Notes: generated by a model not told the origin, from the sequence alone. Counted from the stretch's first letter, positions 8,501 through 22,663 are shown. The stretch is 64,000 nt of DNA from Rallus limicola (GCA_022605955.1 JAKCOZ010000008.1:19897583-19961582), one strand, 5' to 3'. Program-made: numbers and translations.

Positions 8501-11500
8501 AAATTTACTGCCCTACTTGAAACATCATGAATAGGAGTGTTGTACACATCCTGTAATACCATTCACGAGGCATGCAATTCTCTCCTCAAAGCTTAGAGCT
8601 AATTCAGGAACACTTCCAGTGTTGACAGGTGGTGGAGACAGCACAGCACTAGTGGCCTTGCCAACATCCAGGACATCTGTGCTACCCCTAAACTTTAACC
8701 ATATCTGCACAGATGGTAAACAGATCTCTGACAGTATGGGCTGTTGACTGTCACAGGGTTGCTAAGCCATTATCAATCCTCTTCTGATTGCTGCTAACTT
8801 ATGTGAGGTGAACACCTTATACAGCCTCATGAAAATGTCTTTTTGTATTTGACAGTTTTGGGTACAGTGCATGTCAGTGTGCCCATTTGCAGTGTGGTTT
8901 CTGTATTCTCTCTCCATTGCTCCAAAGACAAGCTGTATCACTGTCCTCAGAGTAGGATTTGAGACTTGTCAACTTTACATGGTAGTTGCTTGGGCAGAAG
9001 CAAGGAAAAGAAATGTTGGGTTCATGAAAAGCAGCAGTGTTTGGTTCTGGTAATTAGGGGGGTTAAGATTGAATTCCTTACTGTGTAGTGGTGTATACCA
9101 TGCAGCTGTAGCCTGTTGCCAAGAAATGGATTTTGCAGGCCTGGACTATTCCTTTTTATGATTGCAGGACCAAATGGACAAGTTGTCCTGTAATATCCTG
9201 TAAGTGTGCTTAGGAGGTAGTGCAGTGTCTTGTGGGGCTACAAAATGGGATGTAACTGTAGAAAGCTGTAGAGTTTGTCACGGCTGGTGCCCATAGTGTA
9301 GTCCAACAAGATGAAGTTATACTGGCAAGGGGAAATGCAGGTGCTTATCTTCTGGCTAGTGTGCAGTACCGATGGTGTTAGAAATGCTTTAGGAATTGGA
9401 AGTGGTTTTTGTGGGTTTAGGAGATGTTAAATACAAGACAAAAAGCTTTTATTTTTCTCCCCAGCCAATGTGAATTTGCACTTTTATCTACAGTGGAGTC
9501 TGAAATCCAGTACTGTACTGTATTGTGTTTCTCTCTAGACAAACAGCATCCTTATCAGTATTGATAAGAGACACATAACCTCCTGTATTCAAAAGGCAAT
9601 GTTCACAACTGGCTTCTAATTTCAAAGCCAAGATCTTATTTCCTATGAAGACTATCATGCTCCATCAGCAGAAATTATTATTGGAAGACACAGTAATCTG
9701 GTTCCACTGAAGATGAAATGTTCCAGTGTGAAATTTTATGTTCCCAAGATGTCAGCTGCATAGCACACATTGTAACTCGCAGGAGGAGTTTTGAGTGTAA
9801 CAGCTGATACATTTTTGAGAGTCACATACATCATTTATAGTTGATAAAATTCTCATTCTAAAGACTTACTGCAGTATTACCACCCTCCAGTATTGTGCAG
9901 ACATCACAGCAGCTGTGATATCACACAGAGTAATGAATGTGGTGCAGCAGAAATGGGACTTTCCCAGATGGTGGCACAGAAAGCTGGAACCCCTCCCATG
10001 CATGTGCTGACCACACCTGGCCTTCTCTGCTGTTCCCAAAAGGATCTCTGTAGGTTGACAAGACTCAAGTAATTTCAGTTTATGAGTTTGACACAGATTT
10101 GTTGGCTCATGTTTTTTTCTGGGTTTGTCTGCTATGTCTGGTAACATTTTTGTCTCACAAATGAGAGGTGTATTTCAAATATATATAGCATGACCGTCAC
10201 TGGGTTTAGGGTAGTAATAAGTTTTCTTAATATGCCTTCTTGATTTTGCTAAAAGAAACTGTGTCTGCCATTTTATCATAGAAAGTGAACAACCTACAGC
10301 TGGAAGGATGAAACAGCTGCACTCTATTTCTGCAGCAGGTCAGGGAGGGAGGGTTGCATAAGGCTTCTTGTGTAAACCAGTGAAATTATTTTGATGAATT
10401 TGAGTTGTATCGTAAAGAGCCCGTTGGTAATCTGCTCCACATCACCTTGGCTCTGTGCATAATAAATGATAATTCTGGGCCAGAAAGGAGTGTGGCTGAG
10501 TGGTGCTATGATGGTTTTTGGCTGGAAATTGTTGGGGCAGGAGATCTGCTGATGCAGCTGTGGGCAGTGTATTTATCAGTTACAAATAGAAGTGCTGTAG
10601 TACCTCCTGGACTCCCCCCGCCCCTGTCTTCAAAACAACAGTTGCCAGGACTGCTTTCTTGCTTTACTACTGGATTTTACTCTTTCCAAGACTACAGCAG
10701 AGTTGCTCTGCAACAGCAGAGTGGCAAATCCGGCCTGACTGTGGAGTTGTATCGTTACAACTTTCTGAAAGGTGAGCTATTTTTTCAAGGCTGAGCAGCA
10801 CACATTAGCTGACAACACATTGGTCAGTGCAGTCCTTGGAAAATTGTATTACTCTATCTGGCTTTGCTTATTCAGGACTGTAAGTGGCTGGCTTGGTAGG
10901 GTTTTTTCTCCATGCCTCAGCTTTTCACAAGCATTGAGAACACTGGTAGGGCAGGCTTGGTAAGTGTTTTAGGGAAATGTTTTCTATTCACTGCAATTTC
11001 TGATTACTTCAGCAGAAGCAACAAGGCTGGACCAGAGTTATAAAGTATCAGTAGTGAGTTTACTGCTGTGCTGCAAGCCAGCTTGCAAATATGAACCTAG
11101 GGAAGCAGCCTGCCTGGGCCAGCAGTGACTGTAACTCATAAGACAGAGTCAAATGTACATGGCACTGCGTTTTCCCCACACCTCTCCTCCCCTGGTAGGT
11201 TTCCCTCTGGCTTTTCAGCCCAGGATGATCTTCTGAGCTTAAGGTGCTTTGTCTGTCTAGTAGCATGATGCAGGCTCCCTTCCAAATATGGGTTTGCTTC
11301 TCCACACTACCCCAGGTCTATTTAAATGTCTCCAGGGCATGGGTTGGCTCAGTTCACCACAATTTGGTCAGCTGTGTGAGGAAATGCTGTGCATGTTTGT
11401 TTTGAACTGGCTCCTGATGGCTTCATTTGCAGGACACTATCTCAAATATCTGCAGAGACCATGAACAACATTCTACTTTCCATTTTTTTGCCACCTGCTC

Positions 11501-14500
11501 CTGAAGCTATCACTTTCTCAGACTGAAGGATTATTATCAGATGGCCCGTACCTCTGTTCTTCCCTGTTGTGTCCTCTGAATCTTTCACTTGCTGAGATAA
11601 ATGAACTAGTCTGAACTGCATGTAAGGTCTGGAAGAAGCATGGACTTATTTGGCAGCATAATGTTGTTCTCTTTTGCTCACTGTTAGTAACTCAGTGGGG
11701 TTTCTGTGTTGACCAAGCACTGAACTGATGTTTTCATGGTACTATCATAACCCCAGGTCAGTCTTTAGAGAAGTAATGGCTAGGACTACTTTCTTCCTCC
11801 TCTGAGATGAGACAGTCTGGTCTTTTATACAGTTGAGATACTAGTTATGCATATTCTGAAAAGAGTTTGGATTTAGTAATTCACAAACAAGCCCCTGGAC
11901 ATTCTGCAGTCTTTTTAAAGTGTCTTACTTGTAATGTTCCTATAAACAATACCATGCGAAGCTGCCATTGCTACAACATCTTGGATATATCTTCATATGG
12001 ATTTGCTTATAAAACTGCACTCTTAGTTCTACTGTAGTTGCCCAGGTTGTTACAGTCTCGCAGTTGCGTTAACAAAAGAAATTACTGTTGTGTGTCAGCG
12101 GGTATCTGCCCTATGAGCTTTGTGAGCTTTTATCAGCTCTAGAGAATCATCTTTATTCATACAATCCTGGAAATGTATGCTTGACTGCATTTGCTGGAAG
12201 TATTAGAAACATCATTTTTTGTTATGGAAACACATACTGTGCAGTAGATATCAGCCTGGAGTTGTTTTTTCTGTAGGCTTATAAGATGGGCTTAAACTCA
12301 AGAGAGTTTATTTCTAAAAGCATATATGAACTGTGCCTTCATGGATGAGGCTGGAAAGAAGCTTCCAGTACTGGCAGACTCTGCTCAGGCTGTCTTGTGT
12401 CATGTTGAGGAAGATTCAGGGTGCAAAATACTGACAACACATCCCTGAAACATTCAGCAACTGAAAAACAGGTTGTTCCTGCATTACTGCTGTTCAGTGC
12501 AGGTAATTCTGTAGTGCCGAAGAGCTGTAGCTGTATGAACGGTCAACAGCAGCTGGGTAAAAGAGAGCAGCCCAATTAGTGCTCCCTGCTGAGAAGTGGC
12601 TGCTCCATCTTGGCTCCAGGTTGCCTCTGCCAGGCATCAGCCAGCTGGTCAACGAGCAGGCGCATCCTGCACCGGCCGGTCAGCCAGCACTCGTGTAGCT
12701 GTGAAAACATCATGGCCCATATGTCACTTGTCTGGCTGAACGGAGTGCTGAGAGTTCTTGGGGATAAGTAGGTTAAGAAATCTAGGACATGTCCATACAA
12801 AGCAGGCATCACATTTCCAGTGGCTCACAAACCATGTGTTTTAGTAGTAACCAAGATGCAATATTTTGCCCTTTGTGCACTGTTTCTAGATTTGTAATTT
12901 TGAGAAACTCTTAGTCAACATAATGGGGGAGGCTGGAGGTCCTGTTTTGGTTTGAAGGAGGAGGAGATACCACTGCTGTAATTGTAGTGATGTCAGGAAA
13001 TTTATGCACGATGTATGTGCATTTCACTTTTCATAAAAGAAAATTGTATTTATCTAGATGTGAAGTGAAATGAAATATTTCAGAATTTTCTCCATCTCTT
13101 TGTGGAGGTGCTGCTAAAGGGAAGTTGGAGAAATGGAGAAACGTGCAGTAAATATTGCCATTAGCCATTCTTTCTTTTTGAGAGTGTATTTTCTTCAAAT
13201 GTTTTTAGTGGGTTCTTCTATTAAGATCTCACATTTTGAACTCTTAAACTAATTTTTACTTGAGTGAAGGAGTAAGAAATTTGGCCAGACAAATTGGCCA
13301 ACCTTCCATTTGAGTTATGCTGCTGCAACTTTTCCATGTAGCCATTCTCTGAGGCATCAAGGCACTTTCTTCTTCTTTATTCAGCTTACCTAGGTAAACC
13401 TTTCTTAATAGAACAGCATACTGGTGATAGCAGGATGATTTCAGTGTAGGGAATGGGGAGAGGGGAATCCCCTAATAAATATATAAATTCTTTAAGAACT
13501 GGGAGGGAACCAAAATTTGTGAGGACTTCCAAAGCAATGGCCTCACTGTCACTCTGGTTCAGGGTGTGTTGACTGCTCTAATACAACATGCATCTTTGTC
13601 AATGTGGGTTTTTTTTTGTACTGAATGACACAGTGGATGTTCCTGTTTTATGGCTTGAATCTGGGAATCTTTGTTCTCTGCTAGAGAGAACTGTGCTGTA
13701 GAGAGGAAGTGAACCTGGTGGTCACTGCAGAGGCTGTGGGGACTCCCGCCCCCACCCCAGTTCCCTGCTATAGGGACAGTGCTTGTTAGTTTGCTCTTGC
13801 TTGGGGCTTCATAATGACCACACAGCTGATGGTCCTTATTGCTGTGGTCCTATAGGTGATGATGCAACCTGGTAAATGATACCATTGATACCAGCTGTTC
13901 TCAGTAGTGTTAGGAGGTTATTACCAAGCACTTGGGAAAATCTGTGTAAATACATAGGAAATTGTTCCCTTGAATACCTTTAAAATTAGGGTGATTATGA
14001 ACAAGTGATTACTCTGGCTTGCAGACTTATTCATAATAGTTCAATTGAAATATACATAAGTTTAAATATTACATGAAATGTAAATGTAGTTGATTTTATG
14101 ATAATTTTTCTTATGTTGGAAGGCATGCTTTATTTTAGTTGCATATATATGTGTGTACACATACTTATGATTAATATGTTTAACCTGAGAGGTGGTTTGC
14201 TGTCATGCATGTGCCATGCAGTGATGTATTTCAAACTACAAAAGACTGTAATATTAATATACATTTCTGCAGCATATTGGCATCAGTAGGATATATTAGT
14301 TAATGATGGGACTCAAATATTTTTACAGTGGAAAGACTGTATTTTTGATACCTGTAGCACTTGTGTAAATATGTCTGTATCGTTCACAGTGAAGCTTGGA
14401 GAGTCTTTGAAAAATGTACAACATCTGACTTTATTATGTTTACCCATTATTTTATTGTGAAAAATAGCATGTAGCTAAACAAAGAATTGTTTGATTAGCA

Positions 14501-17500
14501 GAATTGTAGTTTTCAAATTCATTTAGCAGGGATGAAATCAATATAAATTGATGGACTGTAGTAGAGTGAAAGTGAACAGAAAATACCCTCCCATTATTTG
14601 GCAATGAACTACTCTATACTTAGAACCACCATGAGTGAGTGTCTGGTCTTCTCCCAAGCCAAATGAACAAAAGGTAAACAGCATGTGCAGTGTGTCGTCA
14701 TCACTGCACTTCAGGAAGCTTTGGAGATTCACTTGATAGTAGTGTTTTCTGTGTTCGTGATAAATAAAGCTGCTGAAGCAGCTTTAATTTGAATATGAAT
14801 TTTGGGGGACAGGGCTAAGAAGAAAAATAACCTTGAGTTTAAGACAACATAGCATGTTTTTTCCACAACAGAAAAGATGACTTTGTGTTCATAATCATAC
14901 TCTCATTTGGCTAACAGTGCTGTACAGCCAAATACTAAGTATAATTCAGTTAGATCTTCCGTATTTGCTTTTAAAACATTTTTGGTTTACACTGTTGTTT
15001 TTGATCACCAGTATAAATTAAGAAGTTTCTCATTCACTAAGCTGTGAAGCATATACAAGCTTTCTAGGCTTTCCTGTGTGGGAAGGCAGAGGTCAGTAAA
15101 TTGATGCTCTGTGAACTGATGCCCTGGGTTACTCTTCAGCAACTTCCTTGCATAAGTTTTTCGATTTGTCTCTCACACAAATTTGCAAATTAGTTCCTCT
15201 TAAAACATTGTTAATGTATTTAACATCATTTATTACAAGATAGAGAGTCATTATATGGCCTGAGATACTGTTTATCCTGTGTATTTGAAAGATCAGTGCT
15301 TTACTGAATCTCAGAGGTTTAGCTCAACACAAGACCAAGAGAAATAAAGGCAGGAAACTAAAACCAAACCAATCCACTTAGTGCCCTCCCCCAACCCAAA
15401 ACAATAACAACACCAACACCACCCCCAACACAACAAACCCCAGCCTAACCCAAACAACCCTTATATGAAGGAAAGGAAAAAAACCCCTCAAACCTGTGTT
15501 TCCCCTCTTTTAAAGGTATTTTACAAATTAAGTTTTAGGTATGTAATTTTTTTTTCTTTCAATATTTCTTGACCTGGAAGAAATAAATCTTAGTTGGGTA
15601 TTGCAGCTTGAAGCAACATATTACAAATCATATTGGCAATATTTTATCTTCCAAGAGAATGTGATTTTAGATGAACCAAAGGAATGACAGTCAACCATTT
15701 AATTGGCATTGTGTGCAAGGCAGAATGTACACACTAAAGGTTACCTTAAGGTCTGCAGCTATAATTACCATTGACCAAAACAGACTTTTCATTTAATCAG
15801 CCCTGTGAGAAATGATGTTACAAGGTTAAAGGATTGCCATTTTTCAAGAAAGATGTCAATAAGGAATGAAGACTACTTACAATTTTACAGTGTCACTTGT
15901 CTCAGCTATGCTTGAAATCTGATAAAGTTGGACCCTCTAAGTATGAAAAAGAAAAGTATTCAGTACTCATTCCAACTAAAAAAAAAAAACCTACCAAAAA
16001 AACCCCAACCCCAAACTAATCCCAAATACCCAAAGAATTTTAAAGGTGGGAAGAAAAGACATTCAAGTATCTTTTAAATACCTCTAAGACTTGACTTTTT
16101 TATAATTGTAAATTTCTAAAGAAATGAAGTGGAAAAAAATCCTGGAGGTGCAGGAGTATTTATCCCTTGATACAGAATTGGATATAATGACAGCTGAGAG
16201 AAACTGAGGTGTTTAATTCACAGCTGTGTAAATTTAGGAAGAGATGGGTCATGGCAACTTTTATGTCCTTAACAAAGGTTTGTTTAGCTCTAAATGCACT
16301 TTCCCCCTTTCATGAGGGTTCACATTTGGTTATGATAAGAAAATTTAGAGAAGCCATTTACTGGATAGTTTCTAGTGTTGGGGTAAAGGGTTTATTGATA
16401 ACCTTGAGGCTAGGATACATGTACTTGAAAAAATATGTATGTTAACAAATGTCCTGTGCAGCCCGAGCATAAAAACACAGTTAAAATCATGCACATAAAG
16501 ATGGTTACTTCTACCTTTGAATACAGGTTATTAGGAAGAAAAATATTGGAGATCCTTACACTTTATTGAACTGTATCCATAGCCCCTCTGCAAGCGGGGT
16601 CTCTGAAAAACTTTATGAATGAACTGAAAGCCTTTTAAGTAGCTCCTGGATAATGTTCAAGCCTGGCTTGATTTACATAAAATGAACAAATCTAAACATC
16701 ATGTAAAGTGAGACTGCATCTTCTTTCTGTGGGTTTTTTGTTTTCAGACATTGAGATAATGAGTGTGATAGTTGTCTGAAAATGGAAGGCACGTTAACAG
16801 TGTGTGCTGAAAACACATCCTGCTGCTTCTAGGGAAGCTGTGTCCTTGCATGCTGGAGCCGCAGTCATTTCTAGGCTCTGGTGTCCTCCTTGTAGTGTTC
16901 AGGCGCATGTCCCCCCCAGCAGGCAGGGGTCATGCCATGCCACCACGTGAAAAGCACAGGGCCACTGCTGCAACACTATGCCTGTTCTTCTGCTGATGGT
17001 CAGGAAACCTACATTTACTCTTTTGTTATTGCTGTCACTCTTCCTTTCATGTCATCTCTTTACATCTGCAAATGATGAATGCAGTTTTGTCACTTTCCGT
17101 AGCAGGATAATCTAACAGATAGCGAGGGGCAGGAGTTGGTTCTGCTCTAACTTGTTCAGGTAGCAATTAACGCAGTGAGGCCTTGGATTAGTGTAACAGC
17201 TGCTATTTTAGTGAAGACTGGATGCTTTGCTGTGGACCTCCAGAATTAAAAGAACAGCCTCAGTGTGGCTCTCAAGAGTTAACTGCAGTAGCTGTCAGGC
17301 TCCCATCCTTGTCACACAGAGGGGCAGTGCAGCTGAGTGATGGACTGCATTCCTGCACACAATAGCATTGGTACCTGCGGGGCTGCTACAAGGGGGCCAG
17401 TGAAGCATAGCACAAGCACTGCAAATTTATTTATCTCTCTGCAGTGTGGGAAAAGTATGGTTCCTTGCACTTTCACCCTTGAGCATTCGTATATAGTCTA

Positions 17501-20500
17501 TACCCAATATGCTTCTCTCTAATTCTCAAGTGATTCTCAAATTGCTTTCCTTTACCCCCATCTGATTTTCAAATCAACTGCAAGATTCAGGATGTGATAG
17601 GGAAGGATCTTAAATGTTCACAATGAGCTCAGCTTTCCAACTTTTAGCAAGCTAGAAATACACATTTAAGACAAAACATGGAAGTCCTACAAATCATCAG
17701 TGAATGCTCATGTTCTCGTTTTGAGGAAGTACGCTTTGACTTGCACATCCCTCTCGGTACAGAGTTCCCCAGTAGTCTTGCTGGACAGTTTGAAAGTGAT
17801 TACCTTGGTAACGCCACTTCCCACGGCCAAAAAAGCTTCAGGCAGCCCTTAGCATGGCCTTTGTGCTCAGTGCTCTTAACAATTACAGTGCAAGTCCCTA
17901 ATTATCCTGCCTCACAACAACTTTCCTTCTCTCCTGCTGGAGTGCTTGAAAGGGTGAAGTAGAATAAAGCAAGGATTTACATTTCTGAAACTTGTTTAAA
18001 ATCAAGTCCTGACCGAAAACTAAAATGCATTACAAAAGAAAAATGTTTTGATTATCAGTTTCCTGCCGCTACATCCTCCTGTTTAATGCTAGTGTACACA
18101 CACTCTTCCTTTAAATCTCAGATGGGAATATAAATGTGATGCCAATTAAGATTATAATCATAGAACTACTAGACCCAAAAAGGGTGTGACTAAGTGGGAG
18201 CAAGACCCAGTGCTTGTCTGGTTTTGTTTTCGGAGTTCCTCTCGTGATCTTGTGTTCGTGTGTTGAGCATCCAAAACTGTATGAAGGTCAAAGAAACTGC
18301 ACCTACTTGATGTTGGGTATTAGTTATTCTGCAGCATCCTATTCCAAATACTGCTGCCATGCCTGTGTCATGGCAATGAATGTCTTGCAGTGAGTCTGAC
18401 ATCCATTTGTCCCAGGATTATAAAGCTGCAATAAAGCTCCATAAGGAAAGCGGCAAAGGTGAGGAGATACAAAGGTTGTGACTTCAGCTCAGAGGCGGCA
18501 GCAGGATGCCATATGCTCTTCTCAGTGCTGTCTTGCCCTGTTTCAAGAGTTGACATCGCTTTGTTAACTTAGGTTTGAGATTGTTGTAATTGCTTTGCAG
18601 TTGAATTCAAGGTCTTAGGCTATTAATAAAAATAAAGAAACCCTACTCTGAAGTAGCTCTTGCATCTGAGGAAAATACTTCTGCATGTAATAGACCTTGA
18701 TGTCCTCTCACATTTAAACAATTGTGGCAAAACACAGACTTGTGTTTTGGGTTCTACTGGAGAATACTCTGTTTGGAGAGAAAGCAGGAACCTTTTGTTA
18801 CCATGGGATTGTACTGTTTTCATAGGTAATGTCTCGTATTATGACAAAAAAAATCTGTTAGCATTCGTTAGAAAAAATCCTGCTTGTCTTTACATTATTA
18901 GGAAGGCATATGCCTGTTAGGGAAGCAAAGTGACTATTAAATGCTTCTTTTGTTGTTGACAGAAATTCCATGTTCAATTGTGATGTGTCAAGTATGAATG
19001 TAAAAGATCTGCCATTCCACAATAGCTGTCTACAATATATCTCAATGACAGTGAAGCCAAATTAATCTGCTGCATGTCGGTCAATATTTGCAATTGTTTA
19101 GAGAGTTTCCTTGATGGACATTTATACAAATAGTGGTTCATTGTCCCTTAAGTGGATGTCACCTCCTGAGAGACATAATCTCCCAGGGGGGAAAAACAAT
19201 CATGGCAAACCTATCATCAGTCCATAGACTGAGGGACATTAATTTTCTTTTTGTTTCACTGTGAATACCTATTATGTGTGTCCAATGCTGGGTTTTTTCG
19301 CTTTCTGTAATGTACGACTGCAATTGTCTAGTTTGTATTATTTCTTAGCAGAATTTGGGTTTGTCACATTTTACACCTCATATCCTTCACATACAGCAGA
19401 AAGGTACTTTTTTTTTTTTTTAATCTGTGCACAATTGCTATTGGAAATTAACATTTCTCCCCCCCTCCCTTCCCGGTGAAGTACAAAGCAAAATTTTAAA
19501 ATCAAGACTATACAGTTAAAATGGTAAGATACTAAACAAGAACTTACATGGACTTGGACTAATTCACAATTGCAGTTCACAACTCAGATATAGTATGAAA
19601 GGGCCAGCAAGTATGTTCAGCTTATCCTTAGCAGCTTCCTTGTCTTTTTAGGTCTTCCGCCAAATGCTTCTATAGTGCTGACAAGAGCCATCTGTAGTCT
19701 TCTGTAACCCAGGGATCTGTAAATCACCAAGCTGTTCAGTATTGAAACAGCAATGGGTGATATATTTTTGTATGTGAGCATTTATTTAGGAAAGAACAAT
19801 GTTTAGTCAAGAGGGGGTCTCCCTGTGTGCTTTAGCACATTTATCTTTACTCTCCTTCACTAGATTACTCATAGGTTTGACCGTATGCTTGTCAACCACA
19901 GTGCTAATATAAGCAGTGGCCTCACATTCCCTTTGAAAACTTATCCAAATAAATGTCTTTGCTCCTCAGTACCTTTGTGAGACAAGTTTTGCTTCTGGCT
20001 CTTCTAGTCTTCCATTTTAAAAACCACTTGTGTTAGGAAACCCCTCAAAGGAACTTCTATCTACGCAAGTGGATTTTATTTATAGAAGAGTAGAGTTGGT
20101 TCCTCTGCAGGAAGGACATATTTCTTCTGTCAGAAACAAAGAAATAAGCAAATCAAACAAGGAAAAGGTCTATTTTGCCATGCTTACTAATTAAAGAATT
20201 AAAGGCAAAGATGGGCAGGGGAAGGGAGATCAGAGTTTGATTTGCTGTTTGGCTTCAGTTTGTTAACTGTTTTTTTGGCTCACTGTTAGGAAATCCTCTT
20301 TCTGTGCCCCTACTGTCACAAAAGAGCAAGGGAAGAAATCCTGGGGTCACAAATTGGTATTAACTTCAACCAGTTTGTTATAGCTCTCAAAAAAAGCCCC
20401 ACACAGAGAGAAGAACTGTTACAGCAGTGTTATGCCTGAAAAATGTGTCCTGAAACCATCCTTTTTCTTTTGTGTTGGTGAGTGATTCAAGCTTTAGGAG

Positions 20501-20649
20501 AATTAATTATGTCCTGACAAGCTTGCCTGTCAGTCTGTGACACCAGTAACATCCATTTCTATGGCAGTTTGTCCTTGGTGTAATGTACTTGGCCAGGTTC
20601 GAGGCACACATGTGGCCAAGGTTCTTGGGAAGCAGGACTTGGTTGTTAC
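5553..20649. other. Long stretch without a convincing exon
   Basis: About 15 kb of AT-rich sequence with homopolymer runs (for example T at 7256-7272 followed by C) and a C/A-rich low-complexity tract near 15345-15490. Exon-like segments occur on both strands (plus 10691-10771, plus 18391-18458, minus around 9867-9910), but none has support beyond splice-like ends. No tRNA, CRISPR array or transposon was recognised. Confidence 0.4.
15345..15490 (+). repeat. C/A-rich low-complexity tract
   Basis: The plus strand is almost wholly A and C, with C runs such as CCCTCCCCCAACCC and CCACCCCC, so the minus strand carries several G runs. It has no fixed repeat unit. A second C/A-rich patch lies at about 15980-16030. 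This is simple-sequence DNA in a probable intron. Confidence 0.6.
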
Positions 20650-20773
20650 CTGCGCCTGGCTGCCTCACCATGTAACACATTATAGGCTTGTGGATCACTT
20701 CTTTCATTGTAGCTTGACCTTCCCACTCAACCTTCAGAACTTCCAGACACCTGAGGATTATTTCATAAATAGG
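20650..20773 (-). CDS. Candidate internal exon of unidentified minus-strand gene
   Basis: A 124-bp open segment after a textbook acceptor (TTTTTCCTTCACACAG, AG at 20775-20774), ending at CAG/GTAACA (donor 20649-20644). The phase-0 start gives a peptide with PIYEIILRCLEVLKVEWEGQ and KEVIHKPIMCYMVRQPGA, with a single base left over. A second possible donor, ATG/GTGAGG, lies slightly upstream in the exon. The frame stays open well beyond the exon on both sides, which weakens the argument from openness alone. The family is not recognised. Confidence 0.48.
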
Positions 20774-22663
20774 CTGTGTGAAGGAAAAATCCTGTTGGTA
20801 GGAAATCTCATTCAAAGGTGGATGTTTTCTGTGCCAGAGGGGCATGATTTCTGTGTTTCTGTGCCTTGTGATGCTTGGGTTTCTTTTGCAATGATTTTGC
20901 TTATGACATTTAATAACTGATCATTCCTGGAAAGACCCCAAGCCTAAATTAGAGTTAACAGTTGTTTCTTTGTATATACATGTCTGTGTGTATGTGACAT
21001 TAGTTTTGTTTAAATCTGGTCAGGAAACAACCTTAAACAAAATTTAAAAGAAAGCAAAACATGTTTGTGGCTTGATTATATACAGAAGCCTCTGGAGCAC
21101 AGCAGAAAGTGGCAGAATAAATAGACAAAAATAAAACTGGATTGAGAGATAATTATAGAAGTATTAGAAAGAAGGTTAGCTTACAAAGTAGTACTGTGTT
21201 ATGCACACAAGACTAGAGTAGCCTGTGTTGTTCTCATGATATTTGTACTTGGCTATGTGGGGCTGTCAGTACCTTGGTATCAGGACCACTATCTCCAGAG
21301 GGACAAGAGAATGTAGTTCATTTGAGGTTACCCAAGAAGTCCAGCTGTTGAATTCCTGTGGCCAAAGCACTGGAATTAATCTCCTATTGCAGTGCTTGTG
21401 GATTCCTCTACATTGCACCTCCTTGATATATAGCAGAATAGTTCTGCAAGTTTCCAGGCTTTTGGAGGGTGACATGGCACATTTAGAGTGACCCCTGCAG
21501 AGGGTGTTTGGTCCAGTTCATGCTAGCCGGTAGGACTGGGGGAGAATTAGTCTGCAGCTGGCTGTAGGAATCTCTGGAGTCAGGTTAATAGTTCAGTCCC
21601 TGAATGCCCATTTGGTGAATCTAATCTCTGCTTATCTGCAAGAAACTTTGTTGCCACTGCAGCACCAAGGATTGCCCTGATTACTAACATGATTTTGGGT
21701 GGGCCTCATTTCAGAAACCCCTCTTGTACAGCAGGTAACATTTTACCACTTTAGGACAGTCACAGTTGAACAAAAGTAATACTAAAAGTGCTTTATAAAC
21801 TACAGTAACAACTTTTTCTCTTACTGTTTTCTTAAGCTCCTGGTTAATAGTGAGGAATTCACATTGCAGCATGTTTGTTCATGACTCATCCCAGGATATA
21901 CTATCTATTGAGTTGGGGCCCTAGATGAGGCAGAGAGGTGTCTCATAAGTGGTTTTTATCAATAAATTAACTCAAAGATATTATACCTACACTTCACCAG
22001 TGCTGTTTGTTCCATTTGCACTCCACCTCTACTATTAAAGGAGACACCAATGGCAAATAATTTTGGGCAATGCTCAATTTCTGGTATTCCTTGGATGCCC
22101 ATAATGTTTCTCTGCAATGCAGCCTCAGGGATTGTCATATCCCCCACCCACTGGCTTGCAAGGAATGCATTGGGTAATGACAAACTGCAGTGCACTGTGC
22201 TTAGAGAGCTAATGAGATGCTTTGTTCCTCAGTCTTTCATCTATACCCTTCATGTACAGAAGTGGAGTTTTAACTGGCATTATATGCATCTAAAAGGAAG
22301 TGAATTTCTGATACAAGTGTAGGCATTAATATCCTAACCATAATGATTTTATTATGTCCTCCAGCCTCAGCATCACACTGTCCTTGGGGGGAAATGGACA
22401 CTTTGAATGTAAGGTAGAAAATTACCAAGGGGAATTGAGGGTGCCCTTCTGAAAGTGTGTCATAAAGATACTATGACTTGTTAGAAGGAACAAGGGTGTG
22501 CTACATGTGCAGACATGGTATTATAAGCCTTTCCTTGACACTAAGCACCTCTATTGAATGCTAACGCTGCATTTCTAGAAGCTTAATGTATCCATATGAT
22601 AAATGGGCAGGAAATAAAATTTCAATCTTGTCCTGTTTTGCTTTATCTATGTATTAAAAAAAC

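Noticed and set aside
10405..10794. Plus-strand 129-codon open frame
   Set aside because: It starts at a TTG, not an ATG, and shows no domain; only the 10691-10771 part has splice-like ends.
12576..12812. Minus-strand 78-codon frame in a CpG-containing patch
   Set aside because: Parts faintly recall the end of a kinase domain, but no key motif is present; not enough to call a retrocopy.
21959..22195. Minus-strand 78-codon frame suspected of being part of an endogenous retroelement
   Set aside because: No recognisable motif, flanking repeat or terminal repeat could be found.
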